Positions 26,365 to 38,080 of a stretch of DNA of 64,000 nt are shown piece after piece. Every line of letters begins with the position of its first letter. Within the stretch, counting starts at the first letter, position 1. Position numbers and translations under genes: made by a program. Under the pieces are notes generated by a model that saw only the letters and a list, made by a program, of their open reading frames with translations, ran no database searches and had not been told where the DNA came from. This DNA comes from CBDHDN01 sp965261585 (lineage in GTDB: Bacteria > Pseudomonadota > Alphaproteobacteria > UBA6615): assembly GCA_965261585.1 (NCBI GenBank), contig CBDHDN010000058.1, positions 67,949 to 131,948 of the forward strand. Reading direction: 5' to 3'.

Positions 26365-27531
26365 GTGCCACGCGGCAGCTACTTGTTCACCAGCGAATCG
26401 GTTTCCGAAGGCCATCCGGATAAGGTCTGCGACCGCATCTCCGATGCCATTGTCGATGCCTATCTTACCGCCGACCCGCTGAGCCGCTGTGCCGTCGAGA
26501 CCCTGACGACGACGAACCTCATCGTCGTCGCCGGCGAGGTGCGTGGGCCGCGCACCGTCGATGTCGGTCAGATCGAAGACATCGCCCGCTCCGCCGTACG
26601 CGAGATTGGCTACGAGCAGGAGGGCTTTCACTGGCAGCACAGCAACTTTCAGTGCCATCTGCACGACCAGTCGGCCGATATTGCCGTGGGCGTCGATGCC
26701 GGCGGCAACAAGGATGAAGGCGCCGGCGACCAGGGCATCATGTTCGGCTATGCCTGCCGCGAGACGGAGGCCCTGATGCCGGCGCCGATCTATTTCAGCC
26801 ATGCGATTCTGCGCTCGCTGGCCGAGGCGCGGCACTCGGGCGCGGAACCGGGGCTGGGCCCGGATTCGAAAAGCCAGGTGACGCTTGCGTACGAAGACGG
26901 CAAACCGGTGCGGGCGATGTCCGTCGTCGTCTCGACCCAACATGGCGTCGATCTGGATCGGGACGACGTCCGCGCGATCGTCCGGCCCCACGTCGTCAAT
27001 GTGCTGCCCGACGGCTGGATGTGCCCGGAGGACAGGTTCTACGTCAATCCAACCGGGCGCTTCGTCATCGGCGGGCCCGACGGCGATGCTGGTCTGACCG
27101 GCCGCAAGATCATCGTCGACACCTACGGCGGTGCCGCTCCGCATGGCGGCGGCGCGTTCTCGGGTAAGGACCCCAGCAAGGTCGACCGCTCGGCCGCCTA
27201 TGCCGCGCGCTATCTGGCGAAGAACGTCGTCGCCGCCGGATTGGCCGAGAAATGCACGATCCAGCTGAGCTATGCGATCGGCGTCTCGCATCCGCTGTCG
27301 GTCTATATCGACACGAACGGCACGGCGACGACTGACGAGGCGAAGCTGTCCGACGCCGTGCAGAAGGTCATGGACTTGAGCCCGCGCGGCATTCGCACCC
27401 ACCTCGAACTCAACCGGCCGATCTACGCACGCACGGCGGCCTACGGCCATTTCGGCCGGCCGCCGGACCCCGATGGTGGCTTCTCGTGGGAGCGCACCGA
27501 TCTGGTCGGGGCGTTGCGCGACGCCCTCTGA
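26365..27531 (+). CDS. metK: S-adenosylmethionine synthase
   Basis: Makes SAM from methionine and ATP. 388 residues, normal length, with FTSESVSEGHPDKVCDRISD, the second signature GAGDQGIMFGYA and the P-loop-like GGGAFSGKDPSKVDRS. GTG start at 26365 behind AAAGGGAGA. The 157-bp upstream region was searched by eye for a SAM riboswitch; none of the known consensus shapes was recognised. Confidence 0.96.
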   Translation: MPRGSYLFTSESVSEGHPDKVCDRISDAIVDAYLTADPLSRCAVETLTTTNLIVVAGEVRGPRTVDVGQIEDIARSAVREIGYEQEGFHWQHSNFQCHLHDQSADIAVGVDAGGNKDEGAGDQGIMFGYACRETEALMPAPIYFSHAILRSLAEARHSGAEPGLGPDSKSQVTLAYEDGKPVRAMSVVVSTQHGVDLDRDDVRAIVRPHVVNVLPDGWMCPEDRFYVNPTGRFVIGGPDGDAGLTGRKIIVDTYGGAAPHGGGAFSGKDPSKVDRSAAYAARYLAKNVVAAGLAEKCTIQLSYAIGVSHPLSVYIDTNGTATTDEAKLSDAVQKVMDLSPRGIRTHLELNRPIYARTAAYGHFGRPPDPDGGFSWERTDLVGALRDAL

Positions 27532-27556
27532 GGCTCGGTGCCACGCGGCGGTTGTC

Positions 27557-28258
27557 GTGGCGGGGGCCGATACCGACAGTGATCTGCGCTTCTATGGCCG
27601 CCGGCGCGGGCGGCGACTGCGGCTGCGGCGTCGGCGGCTGATCGACGAGGTGCTGCCGCGCCTGGCGCTTGCCGCGCCGGCCGACGGCATGCTGGATCCC
27701 GGCGGCCTGTTCGGCTTCACACCCCAGGACGTTTGGCTTGAAATCGGCTTCGGCGCGGGCGAGCACCTGGCCTGGCAGGCCGCGCACAACCCGCGCGTCG
27801 GTTTCATCGGCGCCGAGCCCTTCGTCAACGGCGTGGCGCGCCTGCTGGCGCACATCGAGGACGAAGGCCTCGGCAATATTCGCATCGTGGCCGACGACGT
27901 GCGGCCGGTGCTGGCACGGCTGCCGGCCGCGTGCCTGGGCCGCGTGTTCGTCCTGTTCCCCGATCCGTGGCCGAAGGCGCGACACCACCGTCGCCGCATC
28001 ATCTGCCGAGAAATGCTCGACCAGCTGGCGGGCCTCATGCGCGATGGGGCCGAACTGCGGCTGGCGACAGACGACGAGGACTACCTGTGCTGGATGCTCG
28101 AGCACCTGCTGGCGCACCCGGCCTTCTGCTGGCTGGCGGCCCGCGCCGACGATTGGCGCCAGCGGCCGCTGGATTGGCCGGCAACGCGCTACGAGGTCAA
28201 GATGTCGGCGGCGGGCCGGCGCGCGAGCTATCTGCGCTTTGCTCGCAGCGCGCGCTGA
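27557..28258 (+). CDS. trmB: tRNA (guanine-N7-)-methyltransferase
   Basis: Methylates G46 of tRNA. 233 residues from GTG 27557, 25 bp after metK. The SAM motif is WLEIGFGAGEHL and the TrmB signature VLFPDPWPKARHHRRR, plus ELRLATDDEDYLCWMLEHL. The N-terminus is Arg-rich (GRRRGRRLRLRRRR), as in the family where RGR(R/K)xR precedes the fold. It sits directly downstream of the SAM-producing metK. Confidence 0.92.
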   Translation: MAGADTDSDLRFYGRRRGRRLRLRRRRLIDEVLPRLALAAPADGMLDPGGLFGFTPQDVWLEIGFGAGEHLAWQAAHNPRVGFIGAEPFVNGVARLLAHIEDEGLGNIRIVADDVRPVLARLPAACLGRVFVLFPDPWPKARHHRRRIICREMLDQLAGLMRDGAELRLATDDEDYLCWMLEHLLAHPAFCWLAARADDWRQRPLDWPATRYEVKMSAAGRRASYLRFARSAR

Positions 28259-28314
28259 AGTCTGAGTGGCGGCTGGCGCACTGGCGGTACGACTGCAACG
28301 GCAGCCGTTTAGTC

Positions 28315-28342
28315 TTGCGCCGGACCGGAAATTCACTATATT
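28315..28342 (+). promoter_or_regulatory. Probable promoter of the rimP-nusA-infB operon
   Basis: TTGCGC (28315-28320), 16-base spacer, TATATT (28337-28342). It lies just before the hairpin/terminator leader of rimP, so a transcript would start near 28349 and include both hairpins. Confidence 0.5.
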
Positions 28343-28350
28343 CGGAAAAC

Positions 28351-28414
28351 AAAAGCTCGGAGGCCTGGAAACAGGCGATCAAGGGTGGCCCGCCGGGGCC
28401 GCCCGTTTTTGTTT
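28351..28414 (+). terminator. rimP leader: hairpin plus intrinsic terminator (putative attenuator)
   Basis: Two structures precede rimP. First a small hairpin GCCTG-GAAA-CAGGC (28363-28376) with a GNRA tetraloop. Second a strong intrinsic terminator: GGGTGGCCC (28383-28391), loop GCCG, GGGCCGCCC (28396-28404; one G-U pair), then GTTTTTGTTTG. Because it lies between the promoter and the first gene, it should act as a premature terminator. A rimP-leader RNA of this kind has been described in bacteria and NusA, encoded downstream, is itself a termination factor, so autogenous attenuation is likely (inference). Confidence 0.75.
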
Positions 28415-28433
28415 GTGCTGACTGAAGGCGGAC

Positions 28434-28940
28434 GTGAACCTGGTAAGCGAGTCGACAAGGACCGATCGGATCGTCGCGCTTGTCGAGCCGACGCTTGCGA
28501 GTTTGGGATTCGATATTGTCAGGGTCGCTTTTGTCGGTGAACGGACGCTGCAGGTCATGGTGGATCGGGCCGACCGGTCGGAAGTGGTCGTCGCCGACTG
28601 CGCGTCGGCGTCGCGCGCCATCTCTGCCGTGCTCGACGTCGAAGATCCGGTGCCCGGGCAGTACACCCTGGAAGTCAGCTCGCCGGGCATCGACCGGCCG
28701 CTGACCCGGGCCGGCGACTTCGACCGCTTCGCCGGCTTTCAAGTGAAGGTGGAGTTGAAGGACACCGTCGAGGGGCGCAAGCGGTTCCGCGGGCGGCTGT
28801 TGGGCTTGGCCGGCGACGATATCCGGCTCGCCTGCGACGATGCGGAAGTCGAAGTGCCGCTGGAACGGGTCCGGCGCGCGAAGCTCGTGCTGACCGACGA
28901 GCTGTTGGCCGCGCAGCATGCAAACTCGCAACCGAGGTAG
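28434..28940 (+). CDS. rimP: Ribosome maturation factor RimP
   Basis: 30S assembly factor; 168 residues from GTG 28434. Typical motifs: IVALVEPTLASLGFDIVRV at the N-terminus, the CASASRAISAVLDVEDPVPG helix region and YTLEVSSPGIDRPLTRAGDF, the family hallmark. First gene of the operon after the attenuator; nusA starts 13 bases later. Confidence 0.95.
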   Translation: MNLVSESTRTDRIVALVEPTLASLGFDIVRVAFVGERTLQVMVDRADRSEVVVADCASASRAISAVLDVEDPVPGQYTLEVSSPGIDRPLTRAGDFDRFAGFQVKVELKDTVEGRKRFRGRLLGLAGDDIRLACDDAEVEVPLERVRRAKLVLTDELLAAQHANSQPR

Positions 28941-28952
28941 AGGTCTGCAAAT

Positions 28953-30602
28953 ATGGAAGTGACGACGGGACCACACCGGCTGGAGATGCTGGCTGTCGCC
29001 GACGCTGTCGCGCGCGAGAAGAGCATCGAGCGCGAAGAAGTGATCGAGGCGATGGAGCAGGCCATCCAGAAGGCGGGCCGGCAGAAGTACGGGCCGGAAC
29101 ACGACATCCGCGCCAACATCGACCGCCAGACCGGCGACATCAGCCTGTTCCGCTATCGGGAGGTCGTCGAGGAGGTCGAGGACGAGCATGCCCAACTGAC
29201 CATCGAGCAGGCGCGGCAAGAGAAGTCCGATGCGGCGGTCGGCGATTTTCTGATCGACGAGCTGCCGCCGATCGACTTCGGCCGTATCGCGGCACAGACA
29301 GCCAAGCAGGTGATCGTCCAGCGGGTCCGCGACGCCGAGCGCGAGCGCCAGTACGAGGAGTACAAGGACCGCGTTGGCGAGATCGTCAATGGCCTCGTGA
29401 AGCGCGTCGAGTACGGCAACGTTACCGTCGATCTGGGGCGTGCCGAGGCGACGCTGCGGCGCGATGAGACGGTGCCGCGTGAGAGATTCCGCACCGGCGA
29501 CCGCGCGCGCGCCTACATCTACGACGTCAGGCGCGAGACGAGAGGTCCCCAGATCTTCCTGACGCGGTCGCGGCCGGAGTTCATGAAGGCGCTGTTCGCC
29601 CAGGAAGTGCCTGAGATCTACGACCACATTATCGAGATTCGCGCCGCCGCCCGCGATCCGGGCAGCCGGGCCAAGATCGCCGTGCTGTCCAACGACAGCT
29701 CGATCGATCCCGTCGGCGCCTGTGTCGGCATGCGCGGCAGTCGCGTACAGGCGGTCGTGGGCGAGTTGCAGGGCGAGAAGATCGACATCATTCCGTGGTC
29801 GCCCGACCCGGCGACGTTCGTGGTCAACGCCCTGGCGCCGGCCGAAGTGACCAAGGTCGTGCTCGACGAGGACACGCAGAAGATAGAGGTGGTCGTCCCC
29901 GACGATCAGCTGTCGCTGGCGATCGGCCGGCGTGGCCAGAACGTGCGTCTGGCGACGATGCTGTCGGGCTGGGACATCGACATCCTGACCGAGGACGAGG
30001 AATCGCGGCGCCGGCAAGAGGAATTCATTAGGCGCAGCCAGATGTTCGTCGATACGCTGGACGTGGAAGACGTCATCGCCCACCTGCTGGTCACCGAGGG
30101 CTTCGGGTCCGTCGAGGAGGTCGCGTTCGTGCCGGTCGAAGACCTGGCTGGCATCGAGGGTTTCGACACCGCGCTTGGTGAGGAGCTGCAGCGGCGCGCC
30201 TGTGCCTGGCTCGAGGAGCGCGACGAAAAACTCGATGTCGAGCGCCGCAAGCTGGCCGTCGGTGACGATGTCGCGGCGATCGAGGGGCTGTCGCCGACGC
30301 TGCTCGTTAAGCTGGGGCAGGCCTCGATCCGGACGCTCGACGACCTGGCCGATCTGACGACGGACGAGCTGCGGTTCCTGGTGCTGAGCGTGCAGCCGGA
30401 CAAGACACTGGACGATCTGGCCCAGATGCATGAAAACGAGCTTGGCAAGCTGCTGTCGGCGAGCCCGCTGTCCGTCGAGGACGCCGAGGCGGTGATCATG
30501 GCAGCGCGTCAGCACTGGTTCGATGACGAGCCGGAGGCCGCCCCCGCCGCCGAGGCGGAGCCGGTCGAGGCGCAGCACGCCGGCGAGGCCGGCGCGGAGT
30601 AG
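28953..30602 (+). CDS. nusA: Transcription termination/antitermination protein NusA
   Basis: 549 residues. Order: N-terminal RNA-polymerase domain (~1-125), S1 domain (GLVKRVEYGNVTVDLGRAEA), two KH domains (VGACVGMRGSRVQAVVGEL and LAIGRRGQNVRLATMLSGWD), then C-terminal helix-hairpin-helix repeats (FGSVEEVAFVPVEDLAGIEG and related) and an acidic tail rich in Glu/Ala. All parts of a full-length alphaproteobacterial NusA are present. Confidence 0.96.
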   Translation: MEVTTGPHRLEMLAVADAVAREKSIEREEVIEAMEQAIQKAGRQKYGPEHDIRANIDRQTGDISLFRYREVVEEVEDEHAQLTIEQARQEKSDAAVGDFLIDELPPIDFGRIAAQTAKQVIVQRVRDAERERQYEEYKDRVGEIVNGLVKRVEYGNVTVDLGRAEATLRRDETVPRERFRTGDRARAYIYDVRRETRGPQIFLTRSRPEFMKALFAQEVPEIYDHIIEIRAAARDPGSRAKIAVLSNDSSIDPVGACVGMRGSRVQAVVGELQGEKIDIIPWSPDPATFVVNALAPAEVTKVVLDEDTQKIEVVVPDDQLSLAIGRRGQNVRLATMLSGWDIDILTEDEESRRRQEEFIRRSQMFVDTLDVEDVIAHLLVTEGFGSVEEVAFVPVEDLAGIEGFDTALGEELQRRACAWLEERDEKLDVERRKLAVGDDVAAIEGLSPTLLVKLGQASIRTLDDLADLTTDELRFLVLSVQPDKTLDDLAQMHENELGKLLSASPLSVEDAEAVIMAARQHWFDDEPEAAPAAEAEPVEAQHAGEAGAE

Positions 30603-30604
30603 CA

Positions 30605-31258
30605 ATGACGTTGGCAATGGCAGCGACACGGCCCGCACGGCCGGCGCGCGTGGACGACGCGGCGCTGCGGCGGCGTTGCCTCGCGACCGGCGCGGTGCTG
30701 CCGAAAGCGGCCCTGGTGCGCTTTGTCGCGGCGCCGGATGCCACCGTCGTTCCCGACGTGGCCGGCCGGCTGCCCGGCCGGGGCATGTGGATTGTCGCGC
30801 GCCGCGATGCCGTTGTCGCGGCCGCGAACAAGAACCTGTTCGCGCGGGCCGCACGGTGCACGCTGCAGCCGCTCGACGACCTTGCCGACGTCGTCGAGGA
30901 GCAGTTGGCGCAGCGCTGCGTCGACTTGCTGGGGCTGGCGCGGCGGGCCGGTGGGGCCGTGCTCGGCTTCGAGGAAGTGCGGGCATGGCTGCGGGCACAG
31001 GCAGGGGGGCCGGGCCACGGGTTGTTGATAACCGCGGCCGACGCGGCGGCGGACGGGCGGGCCAAGCTGGCCTTGCTCGCCACCAAGGCAACGCCTGGGA
31101 TCGCGCGCGTCGAGGTGCTGACCGCGGCGGAGCTTGGCCGCGCCTGGGGGCGTGAGCGGGTCGTGCATGCGGTGATCCGCCCGGGTAGCCTGGCGGCGCG
31201 GCTGGCGAGTGAGGCGACGCGGTTGAGCGGGTTTCGTGGGGCGGTAGCGGCGCCCTGA
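30605..31258 (+). CDS. ylxR: YlxR/DUF448 and L7Ae-like RNA-binding fusion protein
   Basis: 217 residues. The N-terminal DUF448 part has CLATGAVLPKAALVRFV and LPGRGMWIVARRDAV; the C-terminal part (from about residue 95, CVDLLGLARRAGGAVLGFEE) is an L7Ae-like fold. In alphaproteobacteria the two are commonly one protein between nusA and infB. The start is two bases after the nusA stop. The function is probably RNA or nucleoid binding; not established. Confidence 0.88.
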   Translation: MTLAMAATRPARPARVDDAALRRRCLATGAVLPKAALVRFVAAPDATVVPDVAGRLPGRGMWIVARRDAVVAAANKNLFARAARCTLQPLDDLADVVEEQLAQRCVDLLGLARRAGGAVLGFEEVRAWLRAQAGGPGHGLLITAADAAADGRAKLALLATKATPGIARVEVLTAAELGRAWGRERVVHAVIRPGSLAARLASEATRLSGFRGAVAAP

Positions 31259-31290
31259 GTTGAACGTCAAGCGGATATCGGACTGAGGCC

Positions 31291-33870
31291 ATGGAAAGCA
31301 CGGAAAACGGAACCACGAAGCCACTCTCGCTTTCGCGGCCCAGTCGGCTGGAGCTGAAGAAGACTGTCGCGACCGGTCAGGTCAAGCAGAGCTTCAGCCA
31401 CGGTCGCACGAAGACCGTCACCGTCGAGGTCAAGCGCAAGCGCACCTTCGCGCCGGGCAAGAGCGGCCGCATGGCCGAGGTGAATGCAGATCCGCTCGAG
31501 ATTTCGGAGCTTGCGAAGGCCGAGCCCAAGGTCGTTGCGCCGGAAGAGCTGGTCGAGCCGGAAAGGCCGAAGCGCACCCTTACCGAAGAGGAGCGGGCGG
31601 CGCGCCTGCGGGCGCTCGAAGAGGCGAAGCGTGTGGCCGAGGAATCGGCCAAGGAAGACGAGGTCCAGCAGGCCGAGGAGGCGCTGCGCTTGGCGCGCGA
31701 GGCCGCCGAGCGGGCCGAGGCCGAGGAGTTGCAGCGCACCGAAGAGGCCCGGGCGCGCCGGCGTGTCGAGGTCGAGGAGCGCAGCCAGGCCGATACAGAG
31801 GCCCGACAGCTGGCCGATGGCGCCGCGCAGCGTGCCTCGGAGGCGGTGCGGCGGCGCGAAGCGGTTGGCCCCGAGCCGGTCGAGGACGCATCGTCTGCCG
31901 CCGCCAGATCGCGCAAGATGGTCAAGGTGCCGGCCAAGCCGGCGGCGCGCGCGCGCGGGACCGACCGGCGCCGCGGCGGCAAGCTCACGATCAGCCAGGC
32001 GCTCGACGAGGATGGTGGCGACCGTCGGCGCAGTGTCGCGGCGTTCCGCCGCCGGCAGGAGCGCGAGCGTCAGAAGGCGATGGCGCAGGTCGCTCAACAG
32101 GGCGGCGGGAAGATCGTGCGCGAGGTCGTCATTCCAGAGTCGATCACGGTCGGCGAGCTGGCGAACCGCATGGCCGAGCGTGGCGCCGAGGTGATCAAGG
32201 CGCTGATGAAGCTCGATATCATGGTGACGATCAATCAGGTGCTCGATCCGGACACGGCAGAGCTGGTGGTGAACGAGTTTGGCCACCGGGTGAAGCGCGT
32301 CTCGGCGGCGGATGTCGAGATCGGCGTCGGCGGTGAAGAGGATGCCGATGAAACGCTACTGCCGCGCGCGCCTGTCGTGACGGTGATGGGCCATGTCGAC
32401 CACGGCAAGACGTCGCTGCTCGATGCCCTGCGCGAGACCGACGTCGCCAGCCGCGAGGCCGGCGGCATCACCCAGCATATCGGGGCCTACCAGGTCGACA
32501 TCGGCGATGGTCACCGCATTACGTTCCTCGACACGCCCGGTCACGAGGCCTTCACGGCGATGCGCCAGCGTGGCGCCCGGGTGACGGACCTGGTGATCCT
32601 GGTCGTCGCCGCGGACGACGGCGTGCAACCGCAGACGATCGAGGCGATCAACCACGCGCGCGTCGCCGACGTGCCGCTGATCGTCGCCATCAACAAGATC
32701 GACCGGCCGGATGCCGACCCGACGAAGATCCGCAACGAGCTGCTGTCGCACGAAGTCGTCCTCGAAGAGTTCGGCGGCGAAGTGCAGAGCGTCGAGGTGT
32801 CGGCGACCGAGAAGACGAACCTGGACAAGCTGGCCGAGGCGGTCCTGCTGCAGTCCGAGATCCTGGAGCTCAAGGCCAATCCCGAGCGGCCGGCGTTCGG
32901 CGCGGTCATCGAGGCCAGGCTTGAACGCGGCCGCGGCCCGGTGGCGACTGTGCTGATACAGCGCGGTACGCTCAAAGTCGGTGACATCGTGATCGCCGGT
33001 GGCGAATGGGGCCGCGTGCGGGCGCTGATCGACGACCATGGAGACAACGCCAAGAGCGCCGGCCCTTCGGTGCCGGTCGAGGTATTGGGCATCAACGGCA
33101 CGCCGCTGGCCGGTGACGACTTCGCCGTCGTCGAGAACGAGAGCCGGGCGCGCGAGATCACCGAGTATCGCAAATCGCAGCTGCGCGACAAACGCGCGGT
33201 GGCCGGCGCGCGCGGCTCGCTGGAGCAGATGTTCAGCCGGATCGCTGCCGGCGAGGCGGCGGCGGTGCCTGTCGTCATCAAGGCCGACGTGCAGGGCTCG
33301 GTGGAGGCGATTGTCGGGGCGCTGGAGAGATTGTCGACGGATGAGGTTAAGATCCAGGTGCTGCATGCGGCCGTCGGCGGCATTACGGAGTCCGACGTGT
33401 CGCTGGCCTCGTCGGTCGGCGGCCTGATTGTCGGGTTCAACGTTCGCGCCAACCCGCAGGCGCGCGATCAGGCGAAGCGCGATGATGTCGAGATCCGCTA
33501 CTACTCGATCATTTACGACGTCGTCGACGATGCCAAGGCGCTGCTGGAGGGCAAGCTCGCCCCGGCGATCGAGGAGAGCCATCTGGGCAGCGCGGCGATC
33601 CGCGAGGTCTTCAATATCACCAAGGTGGGCAAGGTTGCGGGCTGCATGATCGTCGATGGTGTTGTCCGTCGCGGTTCGAAGGTGCGTCTGCTGCGCGACA
33701 ACGTCGTCATCCACGAGGGTGGCCTCGGCACGCTCCGCCGCTTCAAGGATGATGTGCGCGAGGTCAAGGAAGGCTACGAATGCGGCATGGCGTTGGAGAA
33801 CTATCACAACGTGCAGATCGGCGATGTGATCGAGTGCTATGAGGTGAAAGAGGTGGCGCGCACGTTGTAG
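31291..33870 (+). CDS. infB: Translation initiation factor IF-2
   Basis: 859 residues. A long charged N-terminal region (~25-270) rich in Glu/Arg/Ala coiled-coil repeats (EEALRLAREAAERAEAEELQ), a short IF2_N helix segment, then the GTPase domain with G1 GHVDHGKTS, G3 DTPGHEAF and G4 NKID, followed by domains II-IV ending YECGMALENYHNVQIGDVIE. Brings fMet-tRNA to the 30S subunit. Confidence 0.97.
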   Translation: MESTENGTTKPLSLSRPSRLELKKTVATGQVKQSFSHGRTKTVTVEVKRKRTFAPGKSGRMAEVNADPLEISELAKAEPKVVAPEELVEPERPKRTLTEEERAARLRALEEAKRVAEESAKEDEVQQAEEALRLAREAAERAEAEELQRTEEARARRRVEVEERSQADTEARQLADGAAQRASEAVRRREAVGPEPVEDASSAAARSRKMVKVPAKPAARARGTDRRRGGKLTISQALDEDGGDRRRSVAAFRRRQERERQKAMAQVAQQGGGKIVREVVIPESITVGELANRMAERGAEVIKALMKLDIMVTINQVLDPDTAELVVNEFGHRVKRVSAADVEIGVGGEEDADETLLPRAPVVTVMGHVDHGKTSLLDALRETDVASREAGGITQHIGAYQVDIGDGHRITFLDTPGHEAFTAMRQRGARVTDLVILVVAADDGVQPQTIEAINHARVADVPLIVAINKIDRPDADPTKIRNELLSHEVVLEEFGGEVQSVEVSATEKTNLDKLAEAVLLQSEILELKANPERPAFGAVIEARLERGRGPVATVLIQRGTLKVGDIVIAGGEWGRVRALIDDHGDNAKSAGPSVPVEVLGINGTPLAGDDFAVVENESRAREITEYRKSQLRDKRAVAGARGSLEQMFSRIAAGEAAAVPVVIKADVQGSVEAIVGALERLSTDEVKIQVLHAAVGGITESDVSLASSVGGLIVGFNVRANPQARDQAKRDDVEIRYYSIIYDVVDDAKALLEGKLAPAIEESHLGSAAIREVFNITKVGKVAGCMIVDGVVRRGSKVRLLRDNVVIHEGGLGTLRRFKDDVREVKEGYECGMALENYHNVQIGDVIECYEVKEVARTL

Positions 33871-33922
33871 CCGCGCCCCGTGCCCGAGCACGGCGGGCGG
33901 ACTTTGAGTCGGACCGATAGAC

Positions 33923-34348
33923 ATGACCAGACGTGTGGGAAGCGCGGGGACCGGCAGGCCACGAAGCCAACGGCAATTGCGGGTCGGCGAAGAGATGCGC
34001 CACGCGCTGGTCCGCGTCGTGCAGAGCGAGCCGTTTCGTGACCCGGACCTGGCGGCGCAATCGATCACGGTCACGGAAGTGCGAACCAGCGCCGACCTGC
34101 GCTACGCGACCGTGTTCGTCATGCCGTTGGGCGGCACCGACGGGCCACGCGTCGTCGCTGCGCTCACCCGCGCCGGGGCGTTTGTCCGCGGTCGCGTTGC
34201 TGCCGAGGTGCAGCTGAGGCACGTGCCCGAGTTGCGCTTCGTGCTCGACGAGAGCTTCGATGCCGCGGCGCAGATCGACACGCTGCTCGATGACCCCCGC
34301 GTCGCCAGCGACCTCGAGGATGCCGAGACCGGGGACGAGGGCGGCTAG
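33923..34348 (+). CDS. rbfA: Ribosome-binding factor A
   Basis: 141 residues. A KH-like cold-shock 30S maturation factor with RQLRVGEEMRHALVRVVQSE at the N-terminus, ITVTEVRTSADLRYATVFVM, and the C-terminal LRHVPELRFVLDESFDAAAQ. It lies between infB and truB as in most proteobacteria. Confidence 0.94.
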   Translation: MTRRVGSAGTGRPRSQRQLRVGEEMRHALVRVVQSEPFRDPDLAAQSITVTEVRTSADLRYATVFVMPLGGTDGPRVVAALTRAGAFVRGRVAAEVQLRHVPELRFVLDESFDAAAQIDTLLDDPRVASDLEDAETGDEGG

Positions 34349-34350
34349 AC

Positions 34351-35283
34351 TTGGCCGCCGGCAGGATTCGCAAGGGTCGGCCGCTACATGGCTGGCTCAA
34401 TATCGACAAACCCGTGGGCATGTCCTCGGCGCAGTGCGTCGGCGCCGTGCGCCGGGCGACCGGCGCGGCCAAGGCCGGCCACGCCGGCACCCTGGATCCG
34501 CTGGCGTCGGGCGTGCTGCCGATCGCCCTGGGCGAGGCGACGAAGACGATTGCCCACATCGTGGATACGGCGAAGGCCTACGACTTCACCGTGCGCTGGG
34601 GCGAGCGGCGGGCGACCGACGATGCCGAGGGCGCAGTCGTGGAGCGCAACGATGCGCGGCCGTCGGCGGCGGAGATAGAAGCGGCGCTGCCGCGCTTCAT
34701 CGGCCGGATCGAACAAGTGCCGCCGGCATACTCGGCGGTCAAGGTCGGCGGCAGGCGCGCTTACGCGTCGGCCCGGGCGGGTGAAACCGTGGTGCTGGCG
34801 GCGCGAACGGTGCGCGTCGATGCTCTGCGCCTCGTCGATATTCCGGACCGCGACCACGCCTGCCTGCGCCTCGATTGCGGCAAGGGCACCTATGTGCGCA
34901 GCCTGGCGCGCGACCTCGCCGGGGTGCTGGGAACCTGCGGATACGTCGCGGCGCTGCGCCGCACGCGGGTCGGGCCGTTCGATGAAAGCACCGTTATTTC
35001 ACTGGATAAACTAGAGCAACTCCGCCATATTGCGGCCGCCAAGTTTCCGCTCATGCCGATCGAGTCAGCGCTGGCCGACATCCCGGCTATGGCTTTGTCG
35101 GCGGACGACGTGGTGCGGCTTCGCCAAGGGCAGACCGTCTTGTTCGCGAGCACCATGGACGGAGCGCGGGGCCAGGCCATCGGCGATGACACCGTCGTTC
35201 TCGCCAGGGGTGCGGCCGGACCGGTCGCCCTGGCCAGGACCGATGGTGGACGGCTGATGCCGTTGCGTGTTTTCAACCTGTGA
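34351..35283 (+). CDS. truB: tRNA pseudouridine(55) synthase
   Basis: 310 residues from TTG 34351, two bases after the rbfA stop. The catalytic Asp is in GHAGTLDPLASGVLP; other motifs are GWLNIDKPVGMSS, PPAYSAVKVGGRRAY and CGKGTYVRSLARDLA. A C-terminal PUA-like part follows. A GCCGGC-rich but otherwise normal gene. Confidence 0.95.
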   Translation: MAAGRIRKGRPLHGWLNIDKPVGMSSAQCVGAVRRATGAAKAGHAGTLDPLASGVLPIALGEATKTIAHIVDTAKAYDFTVRWGERRATDDAEGAVVERNDARPSAAEIEAALPRFIGRIEQVPPAYSAVKVGGRRAYASARAGETVVLAARTVRVDALRLVDIPDRDHACLRLDCGKGTYVRSLARDLAGVLGTCGYVAALRRTRVGPFDESTVISLDKLEQLRHIAAAKFPLMPIESALADIPAMALSADDVVRLRQGQTVLFASTMDGARGQAIGDDTVVLARGAAGPVALARTDGGRLMPLRVFNL

Positions 35284-35298
35284 TGCCATGAGGACGAG

Positions 35299-35568
35299 AT
35301 GTCGATCACTGCGGTTCGCAAGACGGAACTGATCAACGAGTTCCGACACAAGGAGGGCGATACCGGCTCGCCCGAAGTTCAGGTCGCGATTTTGACGGAG
35401 AGGATCAGTAACCTCACCGAGCACCTGAAGGTTCATGCGAAGGACCACCACTCGCGCCGGGGATTGCTGATCATGGTCGGACAAAGGCGCCGACTGCTCG
35501 ACTACACCAAGCGGAAAGACGTCAATCGCTACCAGGCGTTGATAAAACGTCTGGGGATCCGGCGTTAG
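35299..35568 (+). CDS. rpsO: 30S ribosomal protein S15
   Basis: 89 residues, the usual length. Key stretches are GDTGSPEVQVAILTERISNL, HLKVHAKDHHSRRGLLIMVG and RRRLLDYTKRKDVNRYQALI. It is followed after 133 bp by pnp, the classic rpsO-pnp order. The spacer has no T-tailed terminator, so read-through is expected; a weak stem TGCCGC/GCGGCA lies near 35595-35620. Confidence 0.97.
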   Translation: MSITAVRKTELINEFRHKEGDTGSPEVQVAILTERISNLTEHLKVHAKDHHSRRGLLIMVGQRRRLLDYTKRKDVNRYQALIKRLGIRR

Positions 35569-35701
35569 CGATTCGCTTGCGACGCTTGTGCGTGCCGCCG
35601 GGCAGCCCCGCGCGGCATCAGACCAAGACAGCAACTTTGCAATGCGTCGGAGAGACGCCAGGGCGCGGCCATCCGGGCACGCGCCGTAACTCTGTTGGGA
35701 A

Positions 35702-37885
<2,184 letters not shown>

Positions 37886-38080
37886 GGCTATTGACCAGGA
37901 CGGCTGCCGGCGCCCGCTCGTGGGCGGGGCCGTCGTCGCCGTTGTCGTTGACCCCCACGAGCTGAATCGAGTGTGAGAAGACGCAGAGCCGTCGAGGCGG
38001 GCGGTCACGAGTCGGGTCGCAGCATGTGGGGCGTTGCCACGGCCCTCGCCGGGCAGACAGCTCAGTCTGTGCCGCGGTTT

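Noticed and set aside
28197..31316. A 1039-codon minus-strand open frame opposite rimP, nusA and ylxR
   Set aside because: Shadow of GC-rich genes on the other strand: Arg/Pro/His-rich, no domain, while the plus strand encodes full-length NusA and RimP.
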